A DNA stretch of 18,481 nucleotides. Origin: an uncultured Collinsella sp. GTDB lineage: Bacteria > Actinomycetota > Coriobacteriia > Coriobacteriales > Coriobacteriaceae. Both the position numbers and the translations under genes were made by a program. The stretch covers positions 1 through 18,481 of the forward strand of contig USHS01000005.1 of assembly GCA_900554585.1 (NCBI GenBank), given 5' to 3'. The notes beneath the pieces were generated by a model. That model was not told the DNA's origin. It worked only from the letters and a program-made list of their open reading frames with translations, and made no database searches. Of the stretch, positions 1 to 6,491 are shown piece after piece (position 1 is the stretch's first letter; every line of letters begins with the position of its first letter).

Positions 1-2
1 AC

Positions 3-545
3 AACGCGAAGCAGCGCATCTGGACGTCCGCCGGCGGCAGCATCTGTCTCGACCTGTGCATCGCGCTACTCGCCGAACATGCCGGGCAGTCCCTGGCGAC
101 GGCGGAGGCGAACATGCTGATGATGCATTACCCCCGTTCGGTGGCCACCCGGCGCAGCGACGGCGCTCCGTCCGTCTTGCCGCGACCGTCCCGGCAGAGT
201 GACGAGATCATCGCGCTGACCCGCAGAGTCCGCGAGCATCTCAGTTATGACTGGACGCTGACGACGCTTGCGCAGACCTCCCACTCCTCCACGCGCTCGT
301 TCCAGCGCCGGTTCAGCGAGGTCATGGGGGTGCCGCCGAGCATCTGGCTGCTGACGGAGCGTCTGAACGCCGCCAAGGAACTGCTGGAGCTCACCGATCT
401 GCCGATGCAGCAGATCGCGCTGAGAACGGGGCTGCGCAACGCGGATTCGCTGCGCAAGCATTTCTCCGCCGCGTTCGGCGTCAGTCCGAGTCGGTATCGT
501 CAGGATTTTCTGCGCACCGAATTGCGTCCGACGGAAAACGTGTGA
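3..545 (+). CDS. GlxA-like AraC-family transcriptional regulator, 5' end missing
   Basis: The open frame enters from the left edge (first whole codon at base 3) and ends with TGA at 543-545, giving the last 180 residues. The first part (IWTSAGGSICLDLCIALLAE) matches the end of the DJ-1/PfpI-like domain found in GlxA-type regulators, where the SAG...LDL pattern is usual. After a linker comes an AraC/XylS DNA-binding domain with two helix-turn-helix units: one around LTTLAQTSHSSTRSFQRRF, the second around MQQIALRTGLRNADSLRKHF, followed by the family-typical FGVSPSRYR. Such proteins are cytoplasmic regulators, often of neighbouring catabolic or transport genes, so the permease 299 bases downstream is a plausible target by inference. 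The ligand is unknown. The ATG at 114 is internal and not the true start. It belongs to the left, foreign-looking part of the window. Confidence 0.85.
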   Translation, partial: NAKQRIWTSAGGSICLDLCIALLAEHAGQSLATAEANMLMMHYPRSVATRRSDGAPSVLPRPSRQSDEIIALTRRVREHLSYDWTLTTLAQTSHSSTRSFQRRFSEVMGVPPSIWLLTERLNAAKELLELTDLPMQQIALRTGLRNADSLRKHFSAAFGVSPSRYRQDFLRTELRPTENV

Positions 546-844
546 GCCCGCTGGCCGGCGAAACGAACATGAGGAGTCGGATATCGGCCACATGACGCGG
601 ATTTCTCTGTGTTCGTTTTGTTCGGTACTGTGCGTATTCCTCACACTTTTCTTATTGAGAATGATTCGCTGAACCATCGGCGGGGCAAAGTGGCGCGTTC
701 TTACCGATAATTGGCGCGAACCGACCGCATCGGCACCCGGTTTTCCCGCGACCGACGCTTAGACTCGGACTTGAAACAATGTTGTTAACGCCATCATGAC
801 AGACGCGGATGTGTGTCATGCCGGCGCGATGAAAGGATACGAAC
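546..844 (+). promoter_or_regulatory. Intergenic region and ribosome binding site before the sugar permease
   Basis: About 300 bases without a gene. GAAAGGA at 831-837, seven bases before the ATG at 845, is a good ribosome binding site and fixes the permease start. TTGAAA at 771-776 could be a -35 element, but the -10 position (TCATGA, 794-799) is poor, so the promoter is uncertain. TGGCGCG occurs twice as a direct repeat (691-697 and 712-718). I see no convincing terminator after the regulator gene. Confidence 0.4.
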
Positions 845-1732
845 ATGTGGCCTATCCTCTTGGCCCTGGTCCCCGCATTCGGCTGGGGTTTTCAGGGCAT
901 TGTCATGCAGAAGGTCGGCGGCACCACCGCCAACAAGCAGATGGGCATGGTGCTCACCACGCTGCTGTTCGGTATCGTGGTGCTGATCTTCCACCCGATC
1001 AACTGGTCGTGGACGCTGATCGCGGCCGCGGCCATCAACGGCATCCCGTGGAGCATCGCGCAGATACTGCAGATCAAGTCCTTCGACTATCTGGGCGTGG
1101 CCCGCGCCATGCCGCTGTCCACTGGCATGCAGCTGGTGTTCACCACCCTGCTCGGCGCACTGTTCTTCCATGAATGGACGCACGGCTGGCAGTTCGGCTT
1201 CGGCATTTGCGCGCTCGTCGTCATCATCGTCGGCGTCGCCTGCACCGCCTTCCAGGAGAAGAGCGAGGACAAGGGTCCGTCGAACCTGAAGCTCGGCCTG
1301 CTCATCACCCTGATCTCCTCACTGCTGTATACCAGCTACGCCGCCGCTGGCAAGTTCTTCTCGGTCTCCAGCTGGGACATGCTGTTCCCGCAGGCCGTGT
1401 TCATGGTGCTCGGCACGACAATCATCGCCTTCTGCATGAGCGGCAAGGACGCGATGGACCCCGAAATCGGCGCGTTCGGCAAGAAGAGCTGGATGAACAT
1501 GAGCACCGGCGCCCTGTTCGCCACCGCGAACCTCACCGTGATGCTGTCCAATGAGATGAACGGTCTGGCGGTCGGCTGGACGCTGTCGCAGATGAACGTC
1601 ATCGTCGCCACGCTGGGCGGCCTGTTCATTCTCAAGGAGAAGAAGACCAAGAAGGAGATGGCGTTCATCATCGCCGGCATGATTCTCATCGCGCTCGGCG
1701 GCATCCTGATCGGCATCACGAAGAACGCATGA
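845..1732 (+). CDS. GRP-family sugar permease (GlcU/RbsU-like, DMT superfamily)
   Basis: The 295-residue protein is almost entirely hydrophobic, with about ten membrane segments. It opens directly with a membrane helix (MWPILLALVPAFGWGFQGIV). The glycine- and tryptophan-rich start, the GWTLSQMNVIVATLGGLFILKEKK segment near the C-terminus and the overall length match the glucose/ribose porter family within the drug/metabolite transporter superfamily. Members of this family are thought to import sugars by proton coupling in the cytoplasmic membrane. The substrate cannot be read from sequence; the dehydrogenase fragment downstream hints at a polyol or inositol pathway. The start is supported by GAAAGGA seven bases upstream. 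The next gene begins 59 bases after the stop, so co-transcription is likely. The gene appears intact. Confidence 0.85.
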   Translation: MWPILLALVPAFGWGFQGIVMQKVGGTTANKQMGMVLTTLLFGIVVLIFHPINWSWTLIAAAAINGIPWSIAQILQIKSFDYLGVARAMPLSTGMQLVFTTLLGALFFHEWTHGWQFGFGICALVVIIVGVACTAFQEKSEDKGPSNLKLGLLITLISSLLYTSYAAAGKFFSVSSWDMLFPQAVFMVLGTTIIAFCMSGKDAMDPEIGAFGKKSWMNMSTGALFATANLTVMLSNEMNGLAVGWTLSQMNVIVATLGGLFILKEKKTKKEMAFIIAGMILIALGGILIGITKNA

Positions 1733-1791
1733 CCGCCGCCCGCGCATCATCAACCATCAACCATCAACAAGTCAACAAGGGAGTATCAACC

Positions 1792-1896
1792 ATGATTAAT
1801 GTCGGTTTCATCGGATGCGGCGCCATGGGCCGCGACCACGTGCGTCGGATCACGGACAAGTGCGGCAACGCGCAGGTCGTCGGCGTATACGACACC
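1792..1896 (+). pseudogene. Gfo/Idh/MocA-type dehydrogenase, N-terminal fragment cut at a sequence junction
   Basis: The ATG at 1792 has a good ribosome binding site (AAGGGAG, 1777-1783). The first residues, MINVGFIGCGAMGRDHVRR, carry the GxGxxG Rossmann fingerprint (GCGAMG) and the RDHVRR pattern of Gfo/Idh/MocA oxidoreductases such as inositol 2-dehydrogenase. The sequence is family-like to about VVGVYDT (residue 35), where the second beta strand of the NAD(P) site ends. After that the frame stays open to 2283 but encodes nothing family-like, because it reads antisense through an hpf gene. A full-length member has roughly 330-390 residues, so about 90% of the gene is missing. The spacer before it (1745-1775) contains short tandem copies of a CAACCAT unit. 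Confidence 0.85.
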
Positions 1897-1897
1897 G
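1891..1897. other. Junction of two unrelated sequences (chimera breakpoint)
   Basis: Two converging genes stop being family-like at the same place. The plus-strand dehydrogenase is good up to the codons for Asp34-Thr35 (1891-1896). The minus-strand hpf reading is good down to the Ala-Glu-His-Gly codons ending at 1894. Only a few bases (ACC or so) could belong to both, consistent with a microhomology join. No insertion sequence, repeat or attachment site is visible at the join. Confidence 0.8.
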
Positions 1898-2112
1898 TGC
1901 TCGGCAACGCGAATCACCGAACCGCGGACACGAACCGTAACCTCGACGATTGCCGGGTTGGGGTTCGAGGGGTTCTTCTCATAGCGAAGTACAACGTCGA
2001 CCGTCATGGGCTCGATATCGAAAACCTTGAGCGCCTCGCCGATCTTCTCATCCACATGCGCACGCAGAGCATCGGTTACCGTCGTCTTGCGTCCAGAAAC
2101 CTTGATATCCAT
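1894..2112 (-). pseudogene. hpf: Ribosome hibernation promoting factor, N-terminal fragment
   Basis: The ATG (bases 2112 to 2110 on the minus strand) is preceded by GGAG six bases upstream. The frame reads MDIKVSGRKTTVTDALRAHV and continues to VRVRGSVIRVAEHG. This is the N-terminal S30AE/HPF domain that binds the 30S subunit in the mRNA/tRNA channel and inactivates ribosomes in stationary phase. Only 73 residues remain; a long-form HPF in Gram-positive bacteria has about 180-190 residues, including a C-terminal dimerisation domain, absent here. After the Gly the frame reads antisense through the dehydrogenase fragment. The truncation coincides with the breakpoint near 1894, so in the source genome the gene is probably intact. 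An in-frame ATG 20 codons upstream lacks family similarity and was not used. Confidence 0.85.
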
Positions 2113-2233
2113 ACGTGGCTCCAATCTGCCTCGGGGACTTACTGTACTGGCTATGTACCCATTGCCGTGCATTTAATCACCCGAATTCCCAAAGACCCGA
2201 ATAACGACTGCTTGATACCGCATACCGAAGTCT

Positions 2234-2262
2234 CGCACTTTTCCGCGGCAAAGTGCGCTATA
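2234..2262 (-). promoter_or_regulatory. Possible hpf promoter with adjacent 8-bp dyad
   Basis: On the minus strand TATAGC (2262 to 2257) resembles a -10 element; the -35 region is weak. Just downstream lies an inverted repeat with 8-bp arms, CGCACTTT (2234-2241) and AAAGTGCG (2250-2257), separated by eight bases. It would fall at the start of the transcript, as an operator or a 5' hairpin, about 120 bases before hpf. The rest of 2113-2334 shows no gene. Confidence 0.35.
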
Positions 2263-2334
2263 GGAGGGCGTCGACGGAGTTAATTTTTCTCCTGGAAATT
2301 AGCTTTGGCCTGCTAGTTTTAGCAAAATAGTAAA

Positions 2335-2363
2335 GCCGGGCTCCCCTATTTGGGAGACCCGGC
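2335..2363 (-). terminator. Rho-independent terminator of the solute-binding lipoprotein gene
   Basis: The stem pairs GCCGGG+CTCCC with GGGAG+CCCGGC around a six-base loop, with one bulged A at 2357. On the minus strand it is followed by a T-rich run (TTTACTATTTT). It begins 66 bases past the stop codon at 2430, so it should end that transcript before hpf. Bases 2364-2429 contain nothing else recognisable. Confidence 0.75.
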
Positions 2364-2429
2364 CATGCGTGTTGAAACCGTGAAGAAGCGCCTCGTTCGG
2401 TGTATGGCAGACGCCACCCCTACCAATAA

Positions 2430-3440
2430 CTAGCTATTGAGCTTGTTGATGTCATCGTCGGTGATGGCGCCCTCCTGGCTAGACGACGGACTGTCGCCGT
2501 TGTTATCAGAGGCGTCGCCATCGGAGGACTCGGTCTCGTTGGACGTGGAGTCGGATGCCTGCACATTGGCCCCCGAAACAGTCTTGGCGGTAAGGTCATA
2601 GGGCATTTGGCCATACCAGACGCAGTGGACCGCCTCGAGCGTGCCGTCGACCGTGATACCGTCGAGGGCATCACTCACGGCACGGCACAGTTCATCGTTA
2701 GAGCTAAGGCCTGCGACGCCAAGCGTGGAGGGCGCCTCGAGCGTGCCGACATAGGAGATCTGGCTCATCAGGCGCGCGAGGTAACCACCGGCCGTGGAAT
2801 CACAGATCACGTAATCGACCTCGCCCGACTCGAGTGCCTCGAAGCACTCGTTGATGTTGGAGAAGGTCTTTTGGTTGGCCGTGATGCTCTGCTTGGCAAG
2901 CGCTTCCTGCGAGGCCGAGGAAGTCTGAACGCCCAAGGTAGCAGTGTTGAGTGTGTCGGTTGAGACACTCGGGGACTCTCCGTCGCTGGTCTTGCCGAAC
3001 ACGGCGGCAGCATCGTACAGACAGGTGCCAAGCGAGCTGATGTCGCCGCCCGCAGACTTGATGTCGCCAATAAAGATGTCGGCCTTTTTATCGCTGAGCG
3101 CGGAATCGGCCGAGGACGCATCGACAAAAGCAACCTTGAGACCCATGCGGCACGCGAGGGCACGAGCGGCATCGACCGCATAGCCCGTGAGGTTTCCGTC
3201 GGCATCCTGCATGGCTTGCGGGGCATCGGAAGTATCGAGGGCGACCGTCAGGGTTCCCGGCTTGACCAGGGCATTGTCCGATACCGTGGGGGTAACGGTC
3301 TCGCGCTCGATCTGGTCGATCGTGGGCGTCGTGAACGTGGACAGTGGATTGAACGCGCATCCGCTCAGGCCCAAAACGGCAATGACCGCCGCGGTCCCAG
3401 CACCCAACCGAGCCGCATGCATCAAGCTGCCCCTCACCAT
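2430..3440 (-). CDS. Lipoprotein resembling family-3 extracellular solute-binding proteins
   Basis: The 336-residue product begins with a short basic region, a hydrophobic stretch (AGTAAVIAVLG) and the lipobox LSGC with Cys28, so it should be lipidated and anchored outside the membrane. Residues of about 63-290 resemble the SBP_bac_3 fold: GTLTVALDTSDAP at the first strand, GNLTGYAVDAARALACRMG, KADIFIGDI, then GEVDYVICDS in the second lobe. The family binds polar amino acids for ABC importers, but no permease or ATPase gene is nearby, so the ligand is unknown. The tail (about 290-336) is Ser/Asp-rich low complexity. ATG at 3440 and ATG at 3422 are both possible; the second has GAGGGG seven bases upstream. 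The frame stays open far upstream. A terminator follows at 2335-2363. Confidence 0.8.
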   Translation of the reverse strand: MVRGSLMHAARLGAGTAAVIAVLGLSGCAFNPLSTFTTPTIDQIERETVTPTVSDNALVKPGTLTVALDTSDAPQAMQDADGNLTGYAVDAARALACRMGLKVAFVDASSADSALSDKKADIFIGDIKSAGGDISSLGTCLYDAAAVFGKTSDGESPSVSTDTLNTATLGVQTSSASQEALAKQSITANQKTFSNINECFEALESGEVDYVICDSTAGGYLARLMSQISYVGTLEAPSTLGVAGLSSNDELCRAVSDALDGITVDGTLEAVHCVWYGQMPYDLTAKTVSGANVQASDSTSNETESSDGDASDNNGDSPSSSQEGAITDDDINKLNS

Positions 3441-3765
3441 GTCCACTACCCTGCCTTCTGTGTCGTATACGATCCGTGCCCCGCACGGAATATCGGGTTG
3501 TTCCCACCAGCTGACCTGGTATTTGACCCCACACTTGCGCACCGGGGCGTTTGCTCGGGAGGCCGCAGCCACCTTCACGACTGGCCCGCTCGCCCGCGAG
3601 GCGGTATTGCCCCAAAGAAAGTAGAACGGACGGTGCGGCTTACATCTAGGACGCGCCATGATCGCGCCGCGCGCACGCGGTCGCTTACGTGGATCCCTTT
3701 GACCGCGTCTGTCTTGGACTAGGATGGGCATTTCGTCCGTCCGCAACCACAGCCTGGCAGGAACG
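3441..3765 (-). other. Long leader or in-frame N-terminal extension of the lipoprotein gene
   Basis: The roughly 325 bases between the predicted transcription start and the lipoprotein ATG stay open in the same frame. Part of it reads like protein (start MARPRCKPHRPFYFLWGNT at 3660; later KYQVSWWEQPDIPCGARIV and YDTEGRVVDMVRG). No good Shine-Dalgarno precedes the ATG at 3660, and an extension would bury the lipoprotein signal inside the protein. I therefore treat it as leader. I do not recognise a riboswitch class or an RNA gene in it. Bases 3801-3888, up to comF, contain only a GGGACGTT repeat core at 3806-3813. Confidence 0.4.
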
Positions 3766-3771
3766 TAGCGC

Positions 3772-3800
3772 ATTATAGCTAAGTTCAAGCTATAGTTTAA
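3772..3800 (-). promoter_or_regulatory. Promoter of the lipoprotein gene with overlapping dyad operator
   Basis: On the minus strand a perfect -10 TATAAT (3777 to 3772) lies 17 bases from TTAAAC (3800 to 3795), a partial -35. An inverted repeat with 7-bp arms, TATAGCT (3774-3780) and AGCTATA (3788-3794), covers the spacer and part of the -10. That is a typical place for a repressor operator. The start would be near 3765. Confidence 0.6.
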
Positions 3801-3888
3801 GGTTAGGGACGTTATTCGCATCGCGAGTACAGATTTCGCAGGTCGGGACGGACCGCACACGCTAGCTTCACTGCCACAAAACCACCCC

Positions 3889-4695
3889 CTACCAAACGCG
3901 TGCGATAGCGAGGCCATCAACGGCCGCGGCACCGGCACGCTTGAGCTCCGCCGAGGCTGCTGCCATGGTCGCGCCCGTGGTAATGACATCATCGATGAGC
4001 AGCAGACGGCGGCCGCGCACATCCTCGACCGTCTCGTACATGCCCCGGGCATGCTCCCGGCGCTCATCGCGGCCGAGCTCTCGCTGGTCACCATGACCGT
4101 ATTTGACCAGGGCGTCCAGCAACGGGACACCCGAAAGATCGCAAAACGAGCGCGCGATTGCTTCCATATGGTCGAATCCACGCCGCCGAAACGCCGCCGC
4201 AGTCGCGGGCACAAACACCACCGCGTCCGCACCGGACAGCACACCGCCGTAGCGATCGGGGGCCGCCGCCTGGGCATGCAAGACGGTGTCGTAGAATAGC
4301 TCCGCCAGATACGGTGCCAGACGGCGCTCGCCCGCATCCTTGTACGCCTTGATGATGCGCGGCAGCGGATGTGCGTAGACGGCACACGCCAGACAGCGAT
4401 CGAGCGCCTCGGCCATTGCCGAAGACGCGCCCTCGACCGAACACTCGGTACACAGCAAATCCCCAAACGGGGCACCACATCGGATGCAGCTATGGCACGG
4501 GTCGATGAGCGCAAACGAGGCCAGACAATCCTGGCAAATCAGTGCACCGGAGCGCTCGCAGCCGGCGCATCGCGTGGGCGACAACGCCTCGAGCGCCTCG
4601 TATGTCGCGCGCTCGGCAAGCGGTAGCAATTCATCCGTAAACGGTAGGACACCTGCACCCCGCAAGCGAGTCAGCACGTTCAAATGTCTCTTCAT
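3889..4695 (-). CDS. comF: ComF-family phosphoribosyltransferase-like protein
   Basis: The 268-residue protein has an N-terminal zinc-ribbon region with cysteine pairs at 43/46, 54/57, 67/70 and 82/85, then a type I phosphoribosyltransferase fold. The PRPP-binding motif LLLIDDVITTGAT is at 231-243, and the family motif RRRGFDHMEAIA lies near 170-181. In naturally competent bacteria ComF is a cytoplasmic factor needed for DNA uptake (it works with the ComFA helicase); elsewhere the same fold (GntX) has less clear roles. Length is slightly above the usual 210-240 because of the longer N-terminus. The ATG at 4695 has AGGGAGGG eight bases upstream, and that motif is buried in a hairpin. No other competence gene is in the window. 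The start lies about 100 bases downstream of the PSP1 gene on the same strand. Confidence 0.9.
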   Translation of the reverse strand: MKRHLNVLTRLRGAGVLPFTDELLPLAERATYEALEALSPTRCAGCERSGALICQDCLASFALIDPCHSCIRCGAPFGDLLCTECSVEGASSAMAEALDRCLACAVYAHPLPRIIKAYKDAGERRLAPYLAELFYDTVLHAQAAAPDRYGGVLSGADAVVFVPATAAAFRRRGFDHMEAIARSFCDLSGVPLLDALVKYGHGDQRELGRDERREHARGMYETVEDVRGRRLLLIDDVITTGATMAAASAELKRAGAAAVDGLAIARVW

Positions 4696-4699
4696 GACA

Positions 4700-4733
4700 C
4701 AACCCTCCCTACGCGAAGGCGAAGGGAGGGTTG
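4700..4733 (-). promoter_or_regulatory. Leader hairpin that sequesters the comF Shine-Dalgarno
   Basis: Perfect 11-bp arms (CAACCCTCCCT at 4700-4710 and AGGGAGGGTTG at 4723-4733) enclose a further 3-bp CGC/GCG stem and a four-base loop, with one A-A mismatch between. On the minus strand the 3' arm contains AGGGAGGG, the ribosome binding site of comF, four bases before its ATG. No T-tract follows on either strand, so it is unlikely to be a simple terminator. Confidence 0.7.
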
Positions 4734-4746
4734 CCGGTGTAGAGCC

Positions 4747-4775
4747 ATGATACCCAGAGGTGCTGGGGTCAGACA
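4747..4775 (-). promoter_or_regulatory. Possible comF promoter
   Basis: TATCAT (4752 to 4747 on the minus strand) is one base from consensus; the -35 (TGTCTG, 17 bases away) is poor. A start near 4740 would put the leader hairpin at the very 5' end of the mRNA. The sequence around this -10 (CTGGGTATCATGGCT) nearly repeats in front of tmk. Confidence 0.35.
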
Positions 4776-4796
4776 GGTTGCATCCGTTTACGGGCG

Positions 4797-6491
4797 CTAT
4801 TCGCCGGTAGGCGGTTGCGGTGCGAACGAGGTGTGGGTCGAGCCTTCGCCACCGTCCTGGCGCGGCTTGCGGGAGCGACGGCGGCGGCGACGCTTTTGAC
4901 CCTGGTCGGTCGAGCCCTCGCCACCGCGATTCTCACGCGGTTCGCACTCGTCGCGAGCGCCGCCGTGTGAAGCCTTGGCGGCAGCTTCTCCGCCATCGCC
5001 GGGGCGACGGCGCGTGACCTTGACTTCGCCATCCGAAACCTGATCGGCCACAGAAGGAACCGAGGGCTTCTGCTGCGTGCCCGAGGAATGGCGACGACGC
5101 GGACGTGACGCGCGCTCCTCCTCGCCACGCGGCTTGCCAGCCTTGTCGGCAGGCGCGTCGGAACCCGAGCCACCCTTGGGAGCGGCACCGGCCTCACGAG
5201 CGGCTGCGGCGCGGAAGGCGTCCTCGCGCTCCTCGCTCGACAGGTGACGGCGGCGACGGCGCGTGGGGTTCATGCCGCCGCCGTGGTTTTGCTGCTGGGG
5301 CTGCTGAGCCTCGCGCTCGCGAGAAGCGTTCCTGCCCGCGGCCTCGCCATTGTCGACGGACGCCGCGCGCTTGCGGCGGCGACGTCCACCGGCAGCCTCC
5401 TCAGCCTCGGGTGCCTCGGCCTTGCCGCGACCCTTACCGCGGCCGCGACCCTCGCCCTGGCTCTGACCGGCACGGGTATCGGCGTCCGCATCGCGGCGAC
5501 GGCGCTTGGGCATCGTCGTCCCCGCCAGACGGTCGGCGCTCGACAGGCCATCGCCCACGTCGACGCCGTTCTCGCGGTCGAGCTCCATGAGCGCCAAGCG
5601 CATCTCGGGCGACTCGATGCGCTCGAGCACATCGCGCGTCACGCAGTCAGGGCGGCAGTTGCAGCCCTGCTCGGCGGCCTTCTTTTTGCAGCCCTCCGAG
5701 CACGTCATATCGGCCAGGTTGACCTTAAAGACTTTGCCGTTCTCCAGGCGCAGCACCAGCTGCTCACGCGGCGTGTCATATTCCTGGATACGCGCCTTGC
5801 CGAGCGGCGTATCGATGAGCGTCTTCTTTTTGGGCGCACGGCTCTTAAAGTCCTTGTACGCCTCGAACTCATAGCGCAGGCAGCACATCAGGCGGCCGCA
5901 AACGCCGCTGATCTTGGACGAGTTGAGCGGCAGGTCCTGCTCTTTTGCCATGCGAATCGAGACGGGCTCAAACTGTCCGCCAAAGCGCGTACAGCAGAGC
6001 TCCTGTCCGCACTGGGCATAGCCGCCCACCAGACGGGTCTCGTCGCGCACGCCAATCTGGCGCATGTCGACGCGAATGTGCAGCGTCGAGGACAGGTCCT
6101 TGACGAGCTGACGAAAATCGACGCGTTCCTCGGCCGCAAAGTAGAACACGGCCTTCTCGCCGCCAAACAGGTACTCGACGCCGACCGGCTTCATCTCGAG
6201 GTCGAGCTCTTTGACCAGACGGCGGAAATCGACCATCGCCTCGTCGCCCTGGATGGCCAGGTCGTCGGCAAGCTGCAGGTCGATGTCGCTCGCCACGCGC
6301 AGCACGGGCTTGAGCGACTGGCCGATCTCATCTTGCGGCACCTCGAAGGGATCGGCCGTGACCAGGCCGATCTCGGTTCCGCGCTCGGTGGAGCAAATGG
6401 CATAATCGGCCTCGAGGATATCCAGATCCTGCGGGTCAAACCACAGGTCGCGCGAGGCGTAGGTAAACTTAACGGGTACGACTAACGGCAT
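4797..6491 (-). CDS. ricT: PSP1-domain protein, RicT (YaaT)-like, with cysteine cluster and arginine-rich tail
   Basis: Residues 1-260 match RicT/YaaT: VEYLFGGEKAVFYFAAEER, VDFRQLVKDL, the RQIGVRDETRLVGG stretch, then CGQELCC (Cys161, 166, 167) and SGVCGRLMCCLRYE (Cys198, 203, 204). In Bacillus subtilis RicT forms the Ric(AFT) complex, carries Fe-S clusters through such cysteines, and promotes RNase Y mRNA processing. A second cluster follows (Cys264, 268, 277, 279, 283), which I do not recall in the roughly 275-residue B. subtilis protein. From about residue 325 to 564 the protein is low complexity with repeated runs of three to six arginines, suggesting a nucleic-acid-binding tail. The ATG overlaps the end of holB by 10 bases, with GGAAGG seven bases before it, so the two are translationally coupled. 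PSP1 next to holB and tmk is a common order in Gram-positive genomes. Confidence 0.88.
   Translation of the reverse strand: MPLVVPVKFTYASRDLWFDPQDLDILEADYAICSTERGTEIGLVTADPFEVPQDEIGQSLKPVLRVASDIDLQLADDLAIQGDEAMVDFRRLVKELDLEMKPVGVEYLFGGEKAVFYFAAEERVDFRQLVKDLSSTLHIRVDMRQIGVRDETRLVGGYAQCGQELCCTRFGGQFEPVSIRMAKEQDLPLNSSKISGVCGRLMCCLRYEFEAYKDFKSRAPKKKTLIDTPLGKARIQEYDTPREQLVLRLENGKVFKVNLADMTCSEGCKKKAAEQGCNCRPDCVTRDVLERIESPEMRLALMELDRENGVDVGDGLSSADRLAGTTMPKRRRRDADADTRAGQSQGEGRGRGKGRGKAEAPEAEEAAGGRRRRKRAASVDNGEAAGRNASREREAQQPQQQNHGGGMNPTRRRRRHLSSEEREDAFRAAAAREAGAAPKGGSGSDAPADKAGKPRGEEERASRPRRRHSSGTQQKPSVPSVADQVSDGEVKVTRRRPGDGGEAAAKASHGGARDECEPRENRGGEGSTDQGQKRRRRRRSRKPRQDGGEGSTHTSFAPQPPTGE

Noticed and set aside
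656..670. Fur-box-like TGAGAATGATTCGCT before the sugar permease
   Set aside because: Roughly 10 of 14 positions match a Fur consensus and the arms are not symmetrical; no iron-related gene follows.
1792..2283. Apparent 164-residue protein starting MINVGFIGCG
   Set aside because: Only the first 35 residues are family-like; the rest reads antisense through hpf across the junction.
3441..3888. Possible tmRNA, RNase P RNA or SRP RNA in the long gap before comF
   Set aside because: None of the conserved sequence blocks of these RNAs was found on either strand.
2430..4514. A 694-codon minus-strand open frame
   Set aside because: Its first half is the wrong frame of comF and noncoding DNA; only the lipoprotein part from 3440 down has family features.
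4700..4733. Interpretation of the comF leader hairpin as a rho-independent terminator of the PSP1 cluster
   Set aside because: No T-tract follows on either strand, and the 3' arm is the comF ribosome binding site.
5244..6485. Long plus-strand open frame antisense to the PSP1 gene
   Set aside because: Composition is the mirror of a GC-rich coding strand; no ribosome binding site or domain, and PSP1 on the other strand is clear.
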